Shown piece by piece: positions 17,182-25,795 of a stretch of DNA of 64,000 bases. This DNA is from a virus. Positions within the stretch are counted from its first letter, which is position 1. Every line of letters begins with the position of its first letter. Where the stretch lies: IMG/VR virus record IMGVR_UViG_3300046171_000314, positions 1 to 64,000 of that record; one strand, given 5' to 3'. A model generated the notes under the pieces. That model saw nothing but the letters and a program-made list of their open reading frames with translations, searched no databases and had not been told where the DNA came from. The translations under genes were made by a program, and so were the position numbers.

Positions 17182-17634
17182 ATGAAAAAAATGATTCAGC
17201 GTGTAGCAAGCAGATACTTGTCTAGCAGTAAGAACCAAAAACGATATCAGAAGGGTGTTGTCGATCAGATGGCGTGGAAAAGGTTCGACCAAAGCCCTCT
17301 TAAAGACTCCGATGAAAAGATGTATGTGGTGTTCGGAAAAGTCTATTCAGACGTTTCACGAGATTCTATGATGAAGGGTAGCAATATGACAACAGAGGTT
17401 GTACCTCGTCTAACTGCTTACCTAGAACTGCCTCAGGTAAAACAAGAGTTCACGAAGCACAAAAGGAGCGGTACTTGGTCTGCTAGTAATGATGGGTCTG
17501 TGTTGTTTCAACAGCACTCACAGGGTCTTGAGTTCAGAGGTGGCTACTCCTACACTTATAAATTTACAGTAGATGGCAAACCCATCAACGAAGCACTTGC
17601 CAAGCAAGTTGTTAAGTGGGCTGAGAAACTTTAG
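17182..17634 (+). CDS. RVAxRYL-tagged protein
   Basis: A 150-residue protein starting MKKMIQRVASRYLSSSKN; residues 6-13 carry the recurring RVAxRYL tag. The rest is an alpha/beta domain ending in ALAKQVVKWAEKL. The tag is found at an end, or beside a linker, of at least seven otherwise different proteins here and may be a capsid-targeting or propeptide signal. First gene of a class 2 operon. Confidence 0.75.
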   Translation: MKKMIQRVASRYLSSSKNQKRYQKGVVDQMAWKRFDQSPLKDSDEKMYVVFGKVYSDVSRDSMMKGSNMTTEVVPRLTAYLELPQVKQEFTKHKRSGTWSASNDGSVLFQQHSQGLEFRGGYSYTYKFTVDGKPINEALAKQVVKWAEKL

Positions 17635-17643
17635 GAGGTATCA

Positions 17644-18171
17644 ATGAAAGACAAACTCATTACATTACTCAATAAGGATAAAGCCCATTCTGTTCAGGCG
17701 ATGGAACTCAATAAGACTCTCGGATTACTTCAAAATAAGGAAATAGCCTCAATTCTTATGGCAAACCTGAAGCAAAGCGGTTGGGTTGTGTCGGAGATGC
17801 TCCAAAGGCTCGAAGACTTAGACGATGATTGGCATACCTTTTTACGGAAACGGAGGGGTGCTTCTTGGACTTTTGATTATGAGTCCAAAGACACAATACT
17901 TTCAGACTTTCCTTCTGTAACCCTTTATGGGGAAGTCGGAATGGGTCTTGAAGGTTCATCTTTGGAAGAGCATGGGAAAAATGTAGGCGAATTTCTTATT
18001 CTTGTAGAGAAACAAATATTGTCTTGGCTCTCAAAACGACCTTTAGTGAAGAGTGCCGACAGAACAATCTTATTAGAACCTGTATGTGATAGCGAGGGTT
18101 ATGGTTGGACTTTTTACATTGCTATAGAAATTGATTTCGATTCCCTCACACAACTTATTTTGGGGAACTAA
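17644..18171 (+). CDS. QA-helical-module protein
   Basis: A 175-residue protein after TAGGAGGTATC. Residues 1-32 (MKDKLITLLNKDKAHSVQAM then ELNKTLGLL) are the N-terminal version of the recurring module; proteins at 45687 and 46276 begin in the same way. The remainder is alpha/beta with several Trp. Function unknown. Confidence 0.75.
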   Translation: MKDKLITLLNKDKAHSVQAMELNKTLGLLQNKEIASILMANLKQSGWVVSEMLQRLEDLDDDWHTFLRKRRGASWTFDYESKDTILSDFPSVTLYGEVGMGLEGSSLEEHGKNVGEFLILVEKQILSWLSKRPLVKSADRTILLEPVCDSEGYGWTFYIAIEIDFDSLTQLILGN

Positions 18172-18172
18172 T

Positions 18173-18757
18173 ATGAGAAAACTATCAAAACAGGCAACAC
18201 TGCACCTGATGCTTCAGGGCTTATGGAAAGGCATTCAGGAAGCAAAAACAGACCCCAAAGTTATGAAAAAATATCCGAAGGGCTTGGGTTGGGTTGAAAA
18301 GTTTGTTGTTGACTTGGGCAAGAAAGCAAGAAACCCAAAGTTCAAACTCACCCAAAAGCAGGTTGACAAACTTAATGAATTTCTTGTCTTTGCTCGTCAT
18401 GGGTCGAACTTGAGTAAGATACTCCGAAAGCATATCGTAAAGCATTGCAAAGGAAACCAATGTGAAATACTCAGCCCCAACACTTTCCACTTCAAATTTG
18501 TTGAAGACGAGCACGACTCAGGTGCGATACTGAAGACTATGGAACAGGCGACAAAAGAATTTTATGATAGTCAAGGCAGCAGAGATCGATACAGAGACTC
18601 TAAGATGACCGCTTGGCAAGAAGACCCGAACCAATCCCTTGAAGATTTTAAGAAAGAGATATACTCGCAGTGGAGGGGGCTTCCCGGATCTGTAGAGTTC
18701 TATTACGACCCCAAAGAAAAGAAACACTTTGCGTTCGCAACATACAACACTTTTTAA
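18173..18757 (+). CDS. LSKQA-type protein, tandem paralogue A
   Basis: A 194-residue protein, coupled to the previous gene by TAATATG. It shares its first 100 residues with the next gene (LSKQATxHLxLQGxxKGxQE, later KHCKGNQC). Its C-terminus (YYDPKEKKHFAFATYN) is shared instead with the protein at 52220, so it combines two modules. The early LSKQA sequence recurs in the protein at 36980. Structural or injected protein is a guess. Confidence 0.75.
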   Translation: MRKLSKQATLHLMLQGLWKGIQEAKTDPKVMKKYPKGLGWVEKFVVDLGKKARNPKFKLTQKQVDKLNEFLVFARHGSNLSKILRKHIVKHCKGNQCEILSPNTFHFKFVEDEHDSGAILKTMEQATKEFYDSQGSRDRYRDSKMTAWQEDPNQSLEDFKKEIYSQWRGLPGSVEFYYDPKEKKHFAFATYNTF

Positions 18758-18767
18758 TAGAGGACAT

Positions 18768-19487
18768 ATGAAAAAATTATCAAAACAGGCAACAATTCAC
18801 CTGCTGTTGCAGGGAATGTATAAAGGACTCCAAGAGGCAAAGAAAGACCCTTTGGTTCAAGAGAAATACCCAAAAGGATTGGACTTCATCGAGGGGTTGG
18901 TTATTGACTTAGGCAAGCGAGCAAAGAATAACCCAAACTTTACTCTGTCTAAGAAGCAAGTGAAAAAACTCAATCAATTCTTATCGGGTTCATCAGGGGT
19001 TCTCTCTGCTGTTCTGAGAAGACATATTGTTATGCACTGCAAAGGGAATCAATGCACAATGGTTTCTCCAAATGAGTTTCGATTTGAATATGTCGAACCT
19101 CCAAAGAAAACTTTTCAAGTAAGTGGGGAGTTTGCGTTTTATGGAAAGATTCGAGAGCACGAAGCCTCTGAGAAAATCGCTATTCCTGTAAAGTCTTACG
19201 AGAAACTTTCGGACTTCTTGGAAGAAATTGGGTCTTCCTTTCACAACCTTTCTTACAAGAGAGTGGGACCAAAACAGAAAGGTGTTGATAGTTCGTGGGA
19301 GACTGTGTCCGTTGATGGGGACAGGATTCTTTGGGAATCAGAGTTAGAGTGGGACTATGATTATTTCCAATCTGAGCAAATCAACAAAGTACATTTGACC
19401 ATCTATGTAAATGGAAACCAAGTGAAAGATAAGAAAGTCCTTGAACAAGGGGCAGCCTTCTATCGAAAAAAATATCGAACTATGTAA
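18768..19487 (+). CDS. LSKQA-type protein, tandem paralogue B
   Basis: A 239-residue paralogue of the preceding gene over about 100 N-terminal residues, including the MHCKGNQC cysteine motif. The C-terminal 130 residues are different and beta-rich. Tandem duplication followed by replacement of the C-terminal half is the simplest reading. It closes the class 2 operon at a palindromic terminator. Confidence 0.75.
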   Translation: MKKLSKQATIHLLLQGMYKGLQEAKKDPLVQEKYPKGLDFIEGLVIDLGKRAKNNPNFTLSKKQVKKLNQFLSGSSGVLSAVLRRHIVMHCKGNQCTMVSPNEFRFEYVEPPKKTFQVSGEFAFYGKIREHEASEKIAIPVKSYEKLSDFLEEIGSSFHNLSYKRVGPKQKGVDSSWETVSVDGDRILWESELEWDYDYFQSEQINKVHLTIYVNGNQVKDKKVLEQGAAFYRKKYRTM

Positions 19488-19521
19488 GTTCAAGTACATT
19501 AAAACACACATCGAGTACCAC

Positions 19522-19551
19522 AAAGGGTTCAAGACGTCTTGAACCCTTTTC
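19522..19551. terminator. Bidirectional terminator palindrome
   Basis: AAAGGGTTCAAGA and TCTTGAACCCTTT are perfect complements around CG, flanked by T. Confidence 0.85.
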
Positions 19552-19575
19552 TATATTTGTTTTCCCAAACACCCT

Positions 19576-19602
19576 AACGTAAATTTTCGGTAATCGTATA
19601 GA
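19576..19602 (+). promoter_or_regulatory. Class 1 promoter motif
   Basis: ACGTAAA, 11 bases, CGTATAG then AGAGAGAATG. Upstream of 19671. Confidence 0.8.
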
Positions 19603-19670
19603 GAGAGAATGGAGAACCGACATCTGTTGGCTCTGTCAATTTTTCACTCTTTTAACTTATGAGGTACATT

Positions 19671-19997
19671 ATGGACTTTGAAACTTTTTGGGCAGGTTTT
19701 AATACACCGCCACCAACCACTATTAACATTGACTCACAACCTGTTGAGGTTCTTCGCTATATCACTGACAAAGGTCTTTTGGCATTGGACATTGACTTCA
19801 TCGATGACTATCTTCTCAAGGTCACACCAACCCACCCTGATGAATGGGAATACGATGAGCATTGTGTTGGCGAGATCGAGGATTTCAGAGATCGAGCCAT
19901 TGCTGCTCAAGACCATGAAGAAGGTCGTTGGTTGGCTGCGGTCAACAATCCTGACCACCCCGACCACAAAGCAGAGTGGGATAAACTCAACAAGTAA
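19671..19997 (+). CDS. Unknown acidic 108-aa protein
   Basis: ATG after GAGGTACATT; an in-frame ATG at 19659 lacks a ribosome site. The product is acidic, with Asp/Glu/His-rich C-terminal PDHPDHKAEW. No family recognised; T-terminated downstream. Confidence 0.65.
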   Translation: MDFETFWAGFNTPPPTTINIDSQPVEVLRYITDKGLLALDIDFIDDYLLKVTPTHPDEWEYDEHCVGEIEDFRDRAIAAQDHEEGRWLAAVNNPDHPDHKAEWDKLNK

Positions 19998-20022
19998 TCT
20001 TTCAATCCCAACAATCAATCAC

Positions 20023-20055
20023 AAAAGCCCCTTCGGTACTTGAAGGGGCTTTTTC
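20023..20055 (+). terminator. Rho-independent terminator
   Basis: AAAAGCCCCTTC and GAAGGGGCTTTTT pair around a seven-base loop. Confidence 0.85.
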
Positions 20056-20072
20056 ATTTAGGAGAATACAAT

Positions 20073-20483
20073 ATGACAACTTACTTATTACACGTTTGGG
20101 ATATGGGTATACACCATGTCACTCCCTGTGCCACCAAAGAGGCAGGCATTGAATTCCTATTGAAGACAATGTACGATGACAACTTCAAAACCCTTGAAGA
20201 CCTTGAAGCCTTTTGGGATAGAGAGGGCGATGGTTCTTATGAGTGGGAAGAAGCCCAAGTGGTCGGTGCAGATGGTTATCAAGGTGCTGACAAGTATCGA
20301 CTTGATCCCAAGTTATTGGCTCGCCTTACAGATGCTGCCTACTTCGGTGTGATGGATGACATCATCATACTGCTCGAAGAGGGCTGTCACTTGCGAGACC
20401 TTGACAAGGTGGTCGAAGATGCCGCTGAGAAGATGGCTTGTGAAATGGGCTGTGATGACTTTGAACCCGATTCTGAATTTTAA
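20073..20483 (+). CDS. Unknown acidic 136-aa protein
   Basis: ATG after AGGAGAATACAAT. An acidic, mostly helical protein with four cysteines, the last two in EKMACEMGCDD. No catalytic pattern seen. Leads a run of three genes with near-identical leaders (AAGGAGAACTATT). Confidence 0.65.
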   Translation: MTTYLLHVWDMGIHHVTPCATKEAGIEFLLKTMYDDNFKTLEDLEAFWDREGDGSYEWEEAQVVGADGYQGADKYRLDPKLLARLTDAAYFGVMDDIIILLEEGCHLRDLDKVVEDAAEKMACEMGCDDFEPDSEF

Positions 20484-20500
20484 TTACAAGGAGAACTATT

Positions 20501-20983
20501 ATGCCAAAATCAAACTATGAGAATATTAGCAAGGCTTTCATCAAGCACCTTTACTGTAAGGGCAAATTGTCAATGAGAGACACCCTTATTCGTTTTGCTC
20601 AACAAGGATACGATGTCAATGGCTCGTCAAGCCCTGTCATTGACGACAGAAACTATTGGCAAGAATGGACACACCTCTCTATTGGTGTGGAACATCTTTT
20701 TGAGTTTCATACAGCGACATTGGGAGTCACCGCCAAATTAAACACTCAGATTGAACCTGTCTTTGATGGACTTCCCTTAGAATATAAGTATATCTACCAT
20801 CTATGGGTAAAGGGGGAAATGCCTGAGTGTGATGGTTGCCCCACTCCCTCGTGGATATTTTCGGGCTGCTCTCAAAGGAATAAGTCTTGGGAGATGCTCT
20901 ACGATATCCCATTTCGATTTTCAAAAGGATACCGAAAAAAGTATCCCCACAACATTAACCACTTACACCATCTTGATTGGTAA
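20501..20983 (+). CDS. Unknown 160-aa protein with Cys cluster
   Basis: ATG after AAGGAGAACTATT. A CDGCPTPSWIFSGC motif near residues 108-121 may bind metal; the C-terminus is basic and His-rich. No recognised family. Confidence 0.65.
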   Translation: MPKSNYENISKAFIKHLYCKGKLSMRDTLIRFAQQGYDVNGSSSPVIDDRNYWQEWTHLSIGVEHLFEFHTATLGVTAKLNTQIEPVFDGLPLEYKYIYHLWVKGEMPECDGCPTPSWIFSGCSQRNKSWEMLYDIPFRFSKGYRKKYPHNINHLHHLDW

Positions 20984-20994
20984 GGAGAACTATT

Positions 20995-21624
20995 ATGACT
21001 ATGAAAGATTTTTTAGAAGCACAGGCAACCGTTGAAGCAGGTTGCTACCTGAGTAACAACAGAGGCAAAGACCCTGCGAACTTTTTGAACTACGCATCGG
21101 TTGGGGACTTTGTTCTTGATAGAGGAGAACCCCCTGCGGTTTCCGAACCTCTAACAGAGGAACAGTACGAGTATTTGATGCAGGTCGTTGAGAGCAGTGT
21201 CGAGAGTGAGTTTCCCTATAAACAATGCTTTTACAACTCACAGGTGTTGCTTATCGCAGACTTCCAAGACCGCTTGGTGTATTGCGAAGGATACTGTCAA
21301 GCCAAAACAATCCCTGTTCATCACGGATGGTTGGAGTTGGATGGCAAAGTCGTTGATGTCACTTTCACCGCAAAGGCGAAACACACTGAACCTCAACGCA
21401 AAGACTTGAAAGACAGAGTGCTTGGGGAAATCCCTAATGGTTGGGAGTACTTGGGTGTTCGGTTCGACAAAGAGGATATCCTTGATTTCATTCGAGAATA
21501 TGAGTCCGCAGAGGGAATGATTGGGAACTTCCGACAATTGAAATCCACCTTTATGTTGCCAAGAATCACTCCTAGAGATTTTGGTGCTTGGGAAAAACTT
21601 AAAAATAAAGTGTCCGCACCCTAA
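20995..21624 (+). CDS. Possible cysteine-hydrolase-fold protein
   Basis: A 209-residue protein after AAGGAGAACTATT. The spacing of QCFYNS (about residue 75), YCEGYC, VHHGWLELDGKVVDVT (about 108-123) recalls Cys-His-Asp hydrolase folds of the papain/transglutaminase type, in which a Cys, a His before Trp and an Asp line the site. Phage relatives with this pattern are common but uncharacterised. Activity is inference only. Confidence 0.6.
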   Translation: MTMKDFLEAQATVEAGCYLSNNRGKDPANFLNYASVGDFVLDRGEPPAVSEPLTEEQYEYLMQVVESSVESEFPYKQCFYNSQVLLIADFQDRLVYCEGYCQAKTIPVHHGWLELDGKVVDVTFTAKAKHTEPQRKDLKDRVLGEIPNGWEYLGVRFDKEDILDFIREYESAEGMIGNFRQLKSTFMLPRITPRDFGAWEKLKNKVSAP

Positions 21625-21650
21625 CGTAAAATCGTATCAATCGTATAGAC
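21623..21650 (+). promoter_or_regulatory. Class 1 promoter motif
   Basis: ACGTAAA, 11 bases, CGTATAG then ACAATGAATC. Overlaps the preceding stop. Confidence 0.8.
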
Positions 21651-21677
21651 AATGAATCAATCACAATGGAGGTCAAT

Positions 21678-22010
21678 ATGGCTACACTTAAATTTCAAAT
21701 CCCTCTCGATCCTGAGGTGATACTAGACATCTTAACATCGGCACACGATGCCAATGCTTGCAACTATTTCCTTATGGAGCAGCCCCCTTTCTTATCTGCC
21801 AAGTGGTACGACAAGATGAAGGCTGACCCCAAACTTTGGGAGACCTTTGAATGGAGGTTGCTTGTCGATGATGGTTCTGACAAGGGTGAAGAGCAAACAA
21901 TCACCTTTGCACGAATGTGCTTTGGCTTGCAGAAGATGCTCACAGATGAAATCAATGGCAAGTACAAGAATCGTTGGCATCGAGTCACTGATGTTGTCGG
22001 TAGGTCGTGA
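21678..22010 (+). CDS. Unknown 110-aa protein
   Basis: ATG after TGGAGGTCAAT. Helical, acidic, with a Trp-rich middle. Followed about 50 bases later by a terminator with a TTCG loop. Family unknown. Confidence 0.65.
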   Translation: MATLKFQIPLDPEVILDILTSAHDANACNYFLMEQPPFLSAKWYDKMKADPKLWETFEWRLLVDDGSDKGEEQTITFARMCFGLQKMLTDEINGKYKNRWHRVTDVVGRS

Positions 22011-22062
22011 TTACGGTTGATTCTGTGTTCGCACAGGATGTCATTCAATATGCAATGTACGG

Positions 22063-22095
22063 AAAGGTCATCTTCGGATGATCTTTATTTTTATT
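22063..22095 (+). terminator. Terminator with UUCG tetraloop
   Basis: AAGGTCATC and GATGATCTT pair (one G-U) around TTCG and are followed by TATTTTTATTT. Confidence 0.75.
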
Positions 22096-22111
22096 TATCA
22101 GGAGAATACAA

Positions 22112-22189
22112 ATGTCTTTTACAAAAAATGAGCAGTGTCTAATTGCCTTTGTTAGAGAAACCACCAACCAAAAGGAGACAGGACAATGA
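22112..22189 (+). CDS. Very small ORF, 25 aa
   Basis: ATG preceded by AGGAGAATACAA at normal spacing; its TGA overlaps the ATG of the next gene (ATGA). It may be a leader peptide that couples translation to the next gene rather than a functional protein. Confidence 0.4.
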   Translation: MSFTKNEQCLIAFVRETTNQKETGQ

Positions 22190-22860
22190 GTAAGGGATAT
22201 AGCACATATTGGTGGGTGAGGAAGCCATTGAGGTCACCACTAAAAATGGTAAAGACATACTTGGTAAAGTGGTAGACCCCTTTGTTTTCAATAGTGAACA
22301 GGGAAATCTCACTTTCAAGAAACTCTACCCTCGTATGTTGGAGTGTCTTAGTGAGATTAGCCCCTAATACTCATAAGTTGAGGTTTGAGTTCCGCAAAGA
22401 CATTATATTCAAAGGAGTGGATGGAGATGGAGATAGCCACAAAGTGTGGTGTGACTATGATCCCTCTAATGGTTACATTGGTGACTTTGAAGGAGACTTG
22501 AAAGAAGTTCTTGGTGACACCATTTTTGAGAAATTTGATCGAAAGCATCCTATCCACAGAGTGCGTGAAGAACTGAATGAGAAACAAATGAGTACTATGA
22601 CCGTTAAAGTTCTTGACCGCTCTACTTGGGGAACTTCTGCTCCCTATCCTTTGGTTCGAACGATCACTATCTCAAAGACCTGCCCCAAATGCGGAGCAAA
22701 GAGAGGCGAGCCAAAGGTCAGAAGTCAGTTCGACAATGGGGTTATGCACTACACACACACGTGGCACAACCCCTGCGGACACATCGATATGTATTCAGAG
22801 GTCTTGAAAGAGGCTTCAAAGAAAAAACAACTTTCTTCCAAACAAACGATCAAAGAATAA
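22186..22860 (+). CDS. Frame-interrupted gene with C-terminal zinc ribbon
   Basis: Start ATG follows AAGGAGACAGGACA. The good coding frame changes near 22214 (GGG, a base appears missing) and returns near 22359-22364 (AGCCCC, an extra C). Restoring both gives one protein of about 224 residues. Its C-terminal half has CPKCGAKRGEP ... HTWHNPCGH, a zinc-ribbon pattern. Because the two changes compensate, indel errors in the sequence are the likeliest cause. Function unknown. Confidence 0.6.
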
Positions 22861-23148
22861 GTTCTCTTTGGTAATATATTGCAAGGGTGATGCACAGCAA
22901 TCTTTACAAACCAAAAAATCAAGAGAAACCGCAGCACTTGACAACGTTGCGTACCTGTATGGTGCTAGTCAAACACCACCCTGTTTTTATCCCCCTCTAG
23001 TAGGGGGATTTTTTTGTACCAACAACAAACGAACCGAAGTTCTTTTCGGTATCACTTTTCAAGGGTACGAACAGCAAAACAATTTTTACTGATTCCATTA
23101 CATCAATACAAAACGTACCCTGTACTCATTTCTTACTCGGAGGTCATT
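22861..23148. other. Non-coding gap before the DUF2828 gene
   Basis: About 290 bases without a supported gene. The first 150 bases can form small hairpins (GGTG/CACC, AGCAC/GTGCT) and end at a strong terminator near 22990-23016, so a short non-coding transcript is possible. A second hairpin (ACCGAA/TTCGGT) lies at about 23033-23050 in the leader of the next gene. Confidence 0.4.
22990..23016 (+). terminator. Rho-independent terminator
   Basis: TCCCCCT and AGGGGGA pair around CTAGT, followed by TTTTTTT. Confidence 0.85.
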
Positions 23149-24519
23149 ATGCAAGCAGTACTCACACAAAACGGAGCGGTCACTAATGAAGAGAGTGGCT
23201 CTAGCCTCCTCGATATGTTCTTCTCAATTTCAAGTTATCGCTACAAAGGCTTAGAGGTTGCTGTGGGAGATTTTTGGAAGGCTTGGGAGGAAAACCAAAC
23301 ACTTGCTCTTAGGCTCTTATTCTATCTTCGTGATGTTCGTGGAGGTCAAGGTCAAAGACAAATGTTCCGAGATATTCTAAAAGACCTTGCATCAAAGATT
23401 GACCTTTCAGAAAAGTTTGTTCGTTGGATAGCCGATTATGGTCGATGGGATGACACCTTTGAATTGCTCGACACTATGAATGAGAGCAAACTTAAAACAA
23501 TCTTGGCTATTGAACTGACATTGGGAAACAAACTCCTTGCGAAGTGGATGCCTCGTGAGAAATCAGCGAAGAAGGAACTTGCGAAGAAACTTCGCAAACT
23601 CTTAGGCTTGTCTTCGAAGGACTACCGCAAACTTATTGCAGGAAACACTGAGGTAGTGGAAACACTTATGTGCTCTCAGCAATGGTCGGATATTGTGTAT
23701 TCCCACGTCCCATCGCAGGCAGGACTTCGATATAAAGGGGCATTCGCAAAGAGAGATGGGGAAAGATACCAAGCCTATGTTCAGAGTGTTCTAGATGGCA
23801 ATGCAGCCATCAAAGCAGGAACTTTGTACCCTCACCAATTGGTGGAGAAGTGTTTTGTAGGACAGTATGACAAAACTGTACAGGCAATGTGGGAAAATCT
23901 GCCCGATTACTTAGCAGGCACAGGGGAAAGTATTCTCCCTGTCGTAGATGTTTCAGGATCAATGTCAGGAAATCCTATGATAGTGGCGATTGCTCTTGGG
24001 ATATACCTTGCAGAAAGAAACGAAGGTCGCTTCAAGAATAAGTTCCTTACCTTTTCAGAAAGCCCACAATGGGCAAGTGTGCCCAAAGGGTCTTTGGATT
24101 TGAAGGTGCAGAAAGTTAGGCAAGCCGATTGGGGATATAACACTAACTTGGAGAAGACCTTTCATCTTATAAGAGACCTTGCGATTAAGAATCAAAGTGT
24201 TCCTGATAAGGTCATTATTTTATCCGATATGGAATTTGATGCGGCTTGTGAAGTCAGACAATCTTCAACTCAAACATTCTTTAAATCAATGAAAGCAATG
24301 TTTGCTCAGAAAAATCTCCAAATGCCTTCGATAATATTTTGGAACTTATCATCTAGATCGAACTACCCTGTTCGAGTGAATGAGTGGGGCACAGTTATGG
24401 TCAGTGGGTTTTCGCCAAGCATAATGAAACACATCTTGAAAGGTGGTGGAGAAATCACACCTTTCCAATTGATGTTGCAGGCATTAGGCTCAGATCGATA
24501 TGCTCAAATTTATTTGTAA
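23149..24519 (+). CDS. DUF2828/TROVE-like protein with C-terminal VWA domain
   Basis: A 456-residue protein. The N-terminal half is helical with LRDVRGGQGQR (about residues 61-71) and ADYGRWDD (about 94), the signature of DUF2828, a family related to the TROVE RNA-binding module of Ro60. The C-terminal VWA domain has VVDVSGSMSG (about 268), YNTNL and ILSDME, so its metal site is intact. Ro60-type proteins bind Y RNAs and misfolded RNA; whether DUF2828 does is not established. Start set by CGGAGGTCATT. It is flanked by non-coding stretches on both sides, with a tRNA just downstream. Confidence 0.85.
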   Translation: MQAVLTQNGAVTNEESGSSLLDMFFSISSYRYKGLEVAVGDFWKAWEENQTLALRLLFYLRDVRGGQGQRQMFRDILKDLASKIDLSEKFVRWIADYGRWDDTFELLDTMNESKLKTILAIELTLGNKLLAKWMPREKSAKKELAKKLRKLLGLSSKDYRKLIAGNTEVVETLMCSQQWSDIVYSHVPSQAGLRYKGAFAKRDGERYQAYVQSVLDGNAAIKAGTLYPHQLVEKCFVGQYDKTVQAMWENLPDYLAGTGESILPVVDVSGSMSGNPMIVAIALGIYLAERNEGRFKNKFLTFSESPQWASVPKGSLDLKVQKVRQADWGYNTNLEKTFHLIRDLAIKNQSVPDKVIILSDMEFDAACEVRQSSTQTFFKSMKAMFAQKNLQMPSIIFWNLSSRSNYPVRVNEWGTVMVSGFSPSIMKHILKGGGEITPFQLMLQALGSDRYAQIYL

Positions 24520-24733
24520 TGTGATGTTGGCTCGTGATTTGGTAGCCAATATGACTCAGGGAAGTGTGTATCAGCAGTTGCATTGGCACACATTTCGTCA
24601 GAGGGGGGAGTTCGTTGTTCTTCCCTTATGCCATAGTCTTGGTATATTAACCTCGCAGACCTCCAACCCCCATCCCTCCCTGTATGGGTAGACGTAATGC
24701 AGCAACAGGGTATCTTTTCAGTAAAATAATTAA
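24520..24733 (+). other. Non-coding gap upstream of the tRNA
   Basis: About 210 bases without a supported gene. A small hairpin (TGGCT/AGCCA) lies near its start and a TTGGTATATTAA sequence, possibly a promoter for the tRNA, at about 24639-24650. Confidence 0.4.
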
Positions 24734-24809
24734 GCACTCGTAGTTCAGTGGATAGAACAACCGCCTTCTAAGCGGTGGGTCGCAGGTTCGAATCCTGCCG
24801 AGTGTGCCA
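24734..24809 (+). tRNA. tRNA-Arg (anticodon UCU)
   Basis: Complete 76-base cloverleaf with encoded CCA: acceptor GCACTCG/CGAGTGT (first pair G-U), D stem GTTC/GAAC, anticodon stem ACCGC/GCGGT with loop CTTCTAA (anticodon TCT), T stem GCAGG/CCTGC with loop TTCGAAT. It reads AGA (and AGG), codons used heavily by the surrounding genes. It is the only tRNA seen and has its own terminator. Confidence 0.95.
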
Positions 24810-24813
24810 TTTC

Positions 24814-24849
24814 AGGTTGGGATATTACGGTATCCCAACCCTTTTTTTA
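24814..24849 (+). terminator. tRNA transcript terminator
   Basis: GGTTGGGATA and TATCCCAACC pair around TTACGG, followed by CTTTTTTT. Confidence 0.9.
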
Positions 24850-24885
24850 TATACAGGTGTTCAGTAGTACCAAGAACACCAAAAA

Positions 24886-25005
24886 GTGCAATAATTACAC
24901 TTAAAAGTGCAGTTTCTACACAGAGAAGTGCAATAATTACACGTTAAGGTACAAAATTTACACAAAGAAGTGCAGTTTTTACACCAAAAAGTGCAAAACT
25001 CACAC
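24886..25005. repeat. Six tandem 21-bp iteron-like repeats
   Basis: GTGCA-N5-(T)ACAC-type units begin at 24886, 24907, 24928, 24949, 24970 and 24991, exactly 21 bases apart; the fourth has GTACA and the sixth ends CACAC. Each unit is itself an imperfect palindrome (GTGCA with TACAC). A degenerate seventh may follow. Two helical turns per unit means a bound protein would lie on one DNA face. Candidate replication-origin iterons, partition site or operator array for the gene at 25076. Confidence 0.85.
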
Positions 25006-25047
25006 TTTCAAAACTCACTGAAACATTAGTTTTCGGTACAAACAATA

Positions 25048-25062
25048 GGACAGAACTTGTCC
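25048..25062. repeat. Palindrome GGACAGAACTTGTCC, copy 2
   Basis: Identical to 7438-7452. It lies 13 bases before the ATG at 25076, a position suited to an operator or a leader hairpin. Confidence 0.6.
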
Positions 25063-25075
25063 AAAGAGGTGCATT

Positions 25076-25783
25076 ATGAAAATGATGAAAGAAACGAATG
25101 GAGATCAATTATACCTTCTGTCGGAAACAGGTTACGGAACGGCTCGTCACTTTGATGGGGTGTTTGTCGTATCTTCTACCAAGTGTGCGTACATAGATGC
25201 TCTTAGAGATAGTCTTTGTCCTTGTGATGAGGAAGATCCTTGTCTTGTGCTTTCACAAGCCTTATCTTTTGAAAGAGGTCTTGATTGTATGTGGGGGAAT
25301 AACTTACAACAACACAAAGAGGCTCTTAGAGATGTCATTTGGGAAAATGAAACACGAAATCGAGGAATACCGAGATTTACTTTTGAGCAGGTACAACAAT
25401 TTTGCAACTCCTTGACCATTGGAAACGGTGGTTGGATTATGCCCCCTTATCTTCCAAATAACACTTTCACAAACAACCCCGACAGTGCCACCATTTTGTG
25501 GGCTTTTTTATCAGGAAAGAACTTGGTGAAATATGTTTCTGCCATAAAGTTCTATTCTACAAAGTATCATCTGCCCCATCTGACTCCTATGTTAGAGCAT
25601 GTCTTTGAGCGACTTGACTACAAGTGGAACAAAAACATAGACAGGATTAGTATTGCTTACCCTCACAAGGAAAGAGGTGATTATCAAAAGGTGTTCAGTA
25701 TTTTGGGGTATGCCCTGCTGACCGAAAATTTAATCAACAGTGAAACTCTTCTTGCTCAATACATAAAAACAGAGATCGATTGA
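25076..25783 (+). CDS. Unknown 235-aa protein next to the iteron array
   Basis: ATG after AGAGGTGCATT. N-terminal CPCDEEDPC cysteine motif at about 49-57, then a helical body. No family recognised and no obvious replication-initiator or ParB motif. Its position directly behind the 21-bp repeats makes it a candidate for a protein regulated by, or binding to, that array, which is inference from position only. Confidence 0.7.
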   Translation: MKMMKETNGDQLYLLSETGYGTARHFDGVFVVSSTKCAYIDALRDSLCPCDEEDPCLVLSQALSFERGLDCMWGNNLQQHKEALRDVIWENETRNRGIPRFTFEQVQQFCNSLTIGNGGWIMPPYLPNNTFTNNPDSATILWAFLSGKNLVKYVSAIKFYSTKYHLPHLTPMLEHVFERLDYKWNKNIDRISIAYPHKERGDYQKVFSILGYALLTENLINSETLLAQYIKTEID

Positions 25784-25795
25784 TCTAACTCTCTC

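Noticed and set aside
24500-24691. A 63-codon open frame from the end of the DUF2828 gene into the gap before the tRNA
   Set aside because: No ribosome site, starts inside another gene, and the composition is not protein-like.
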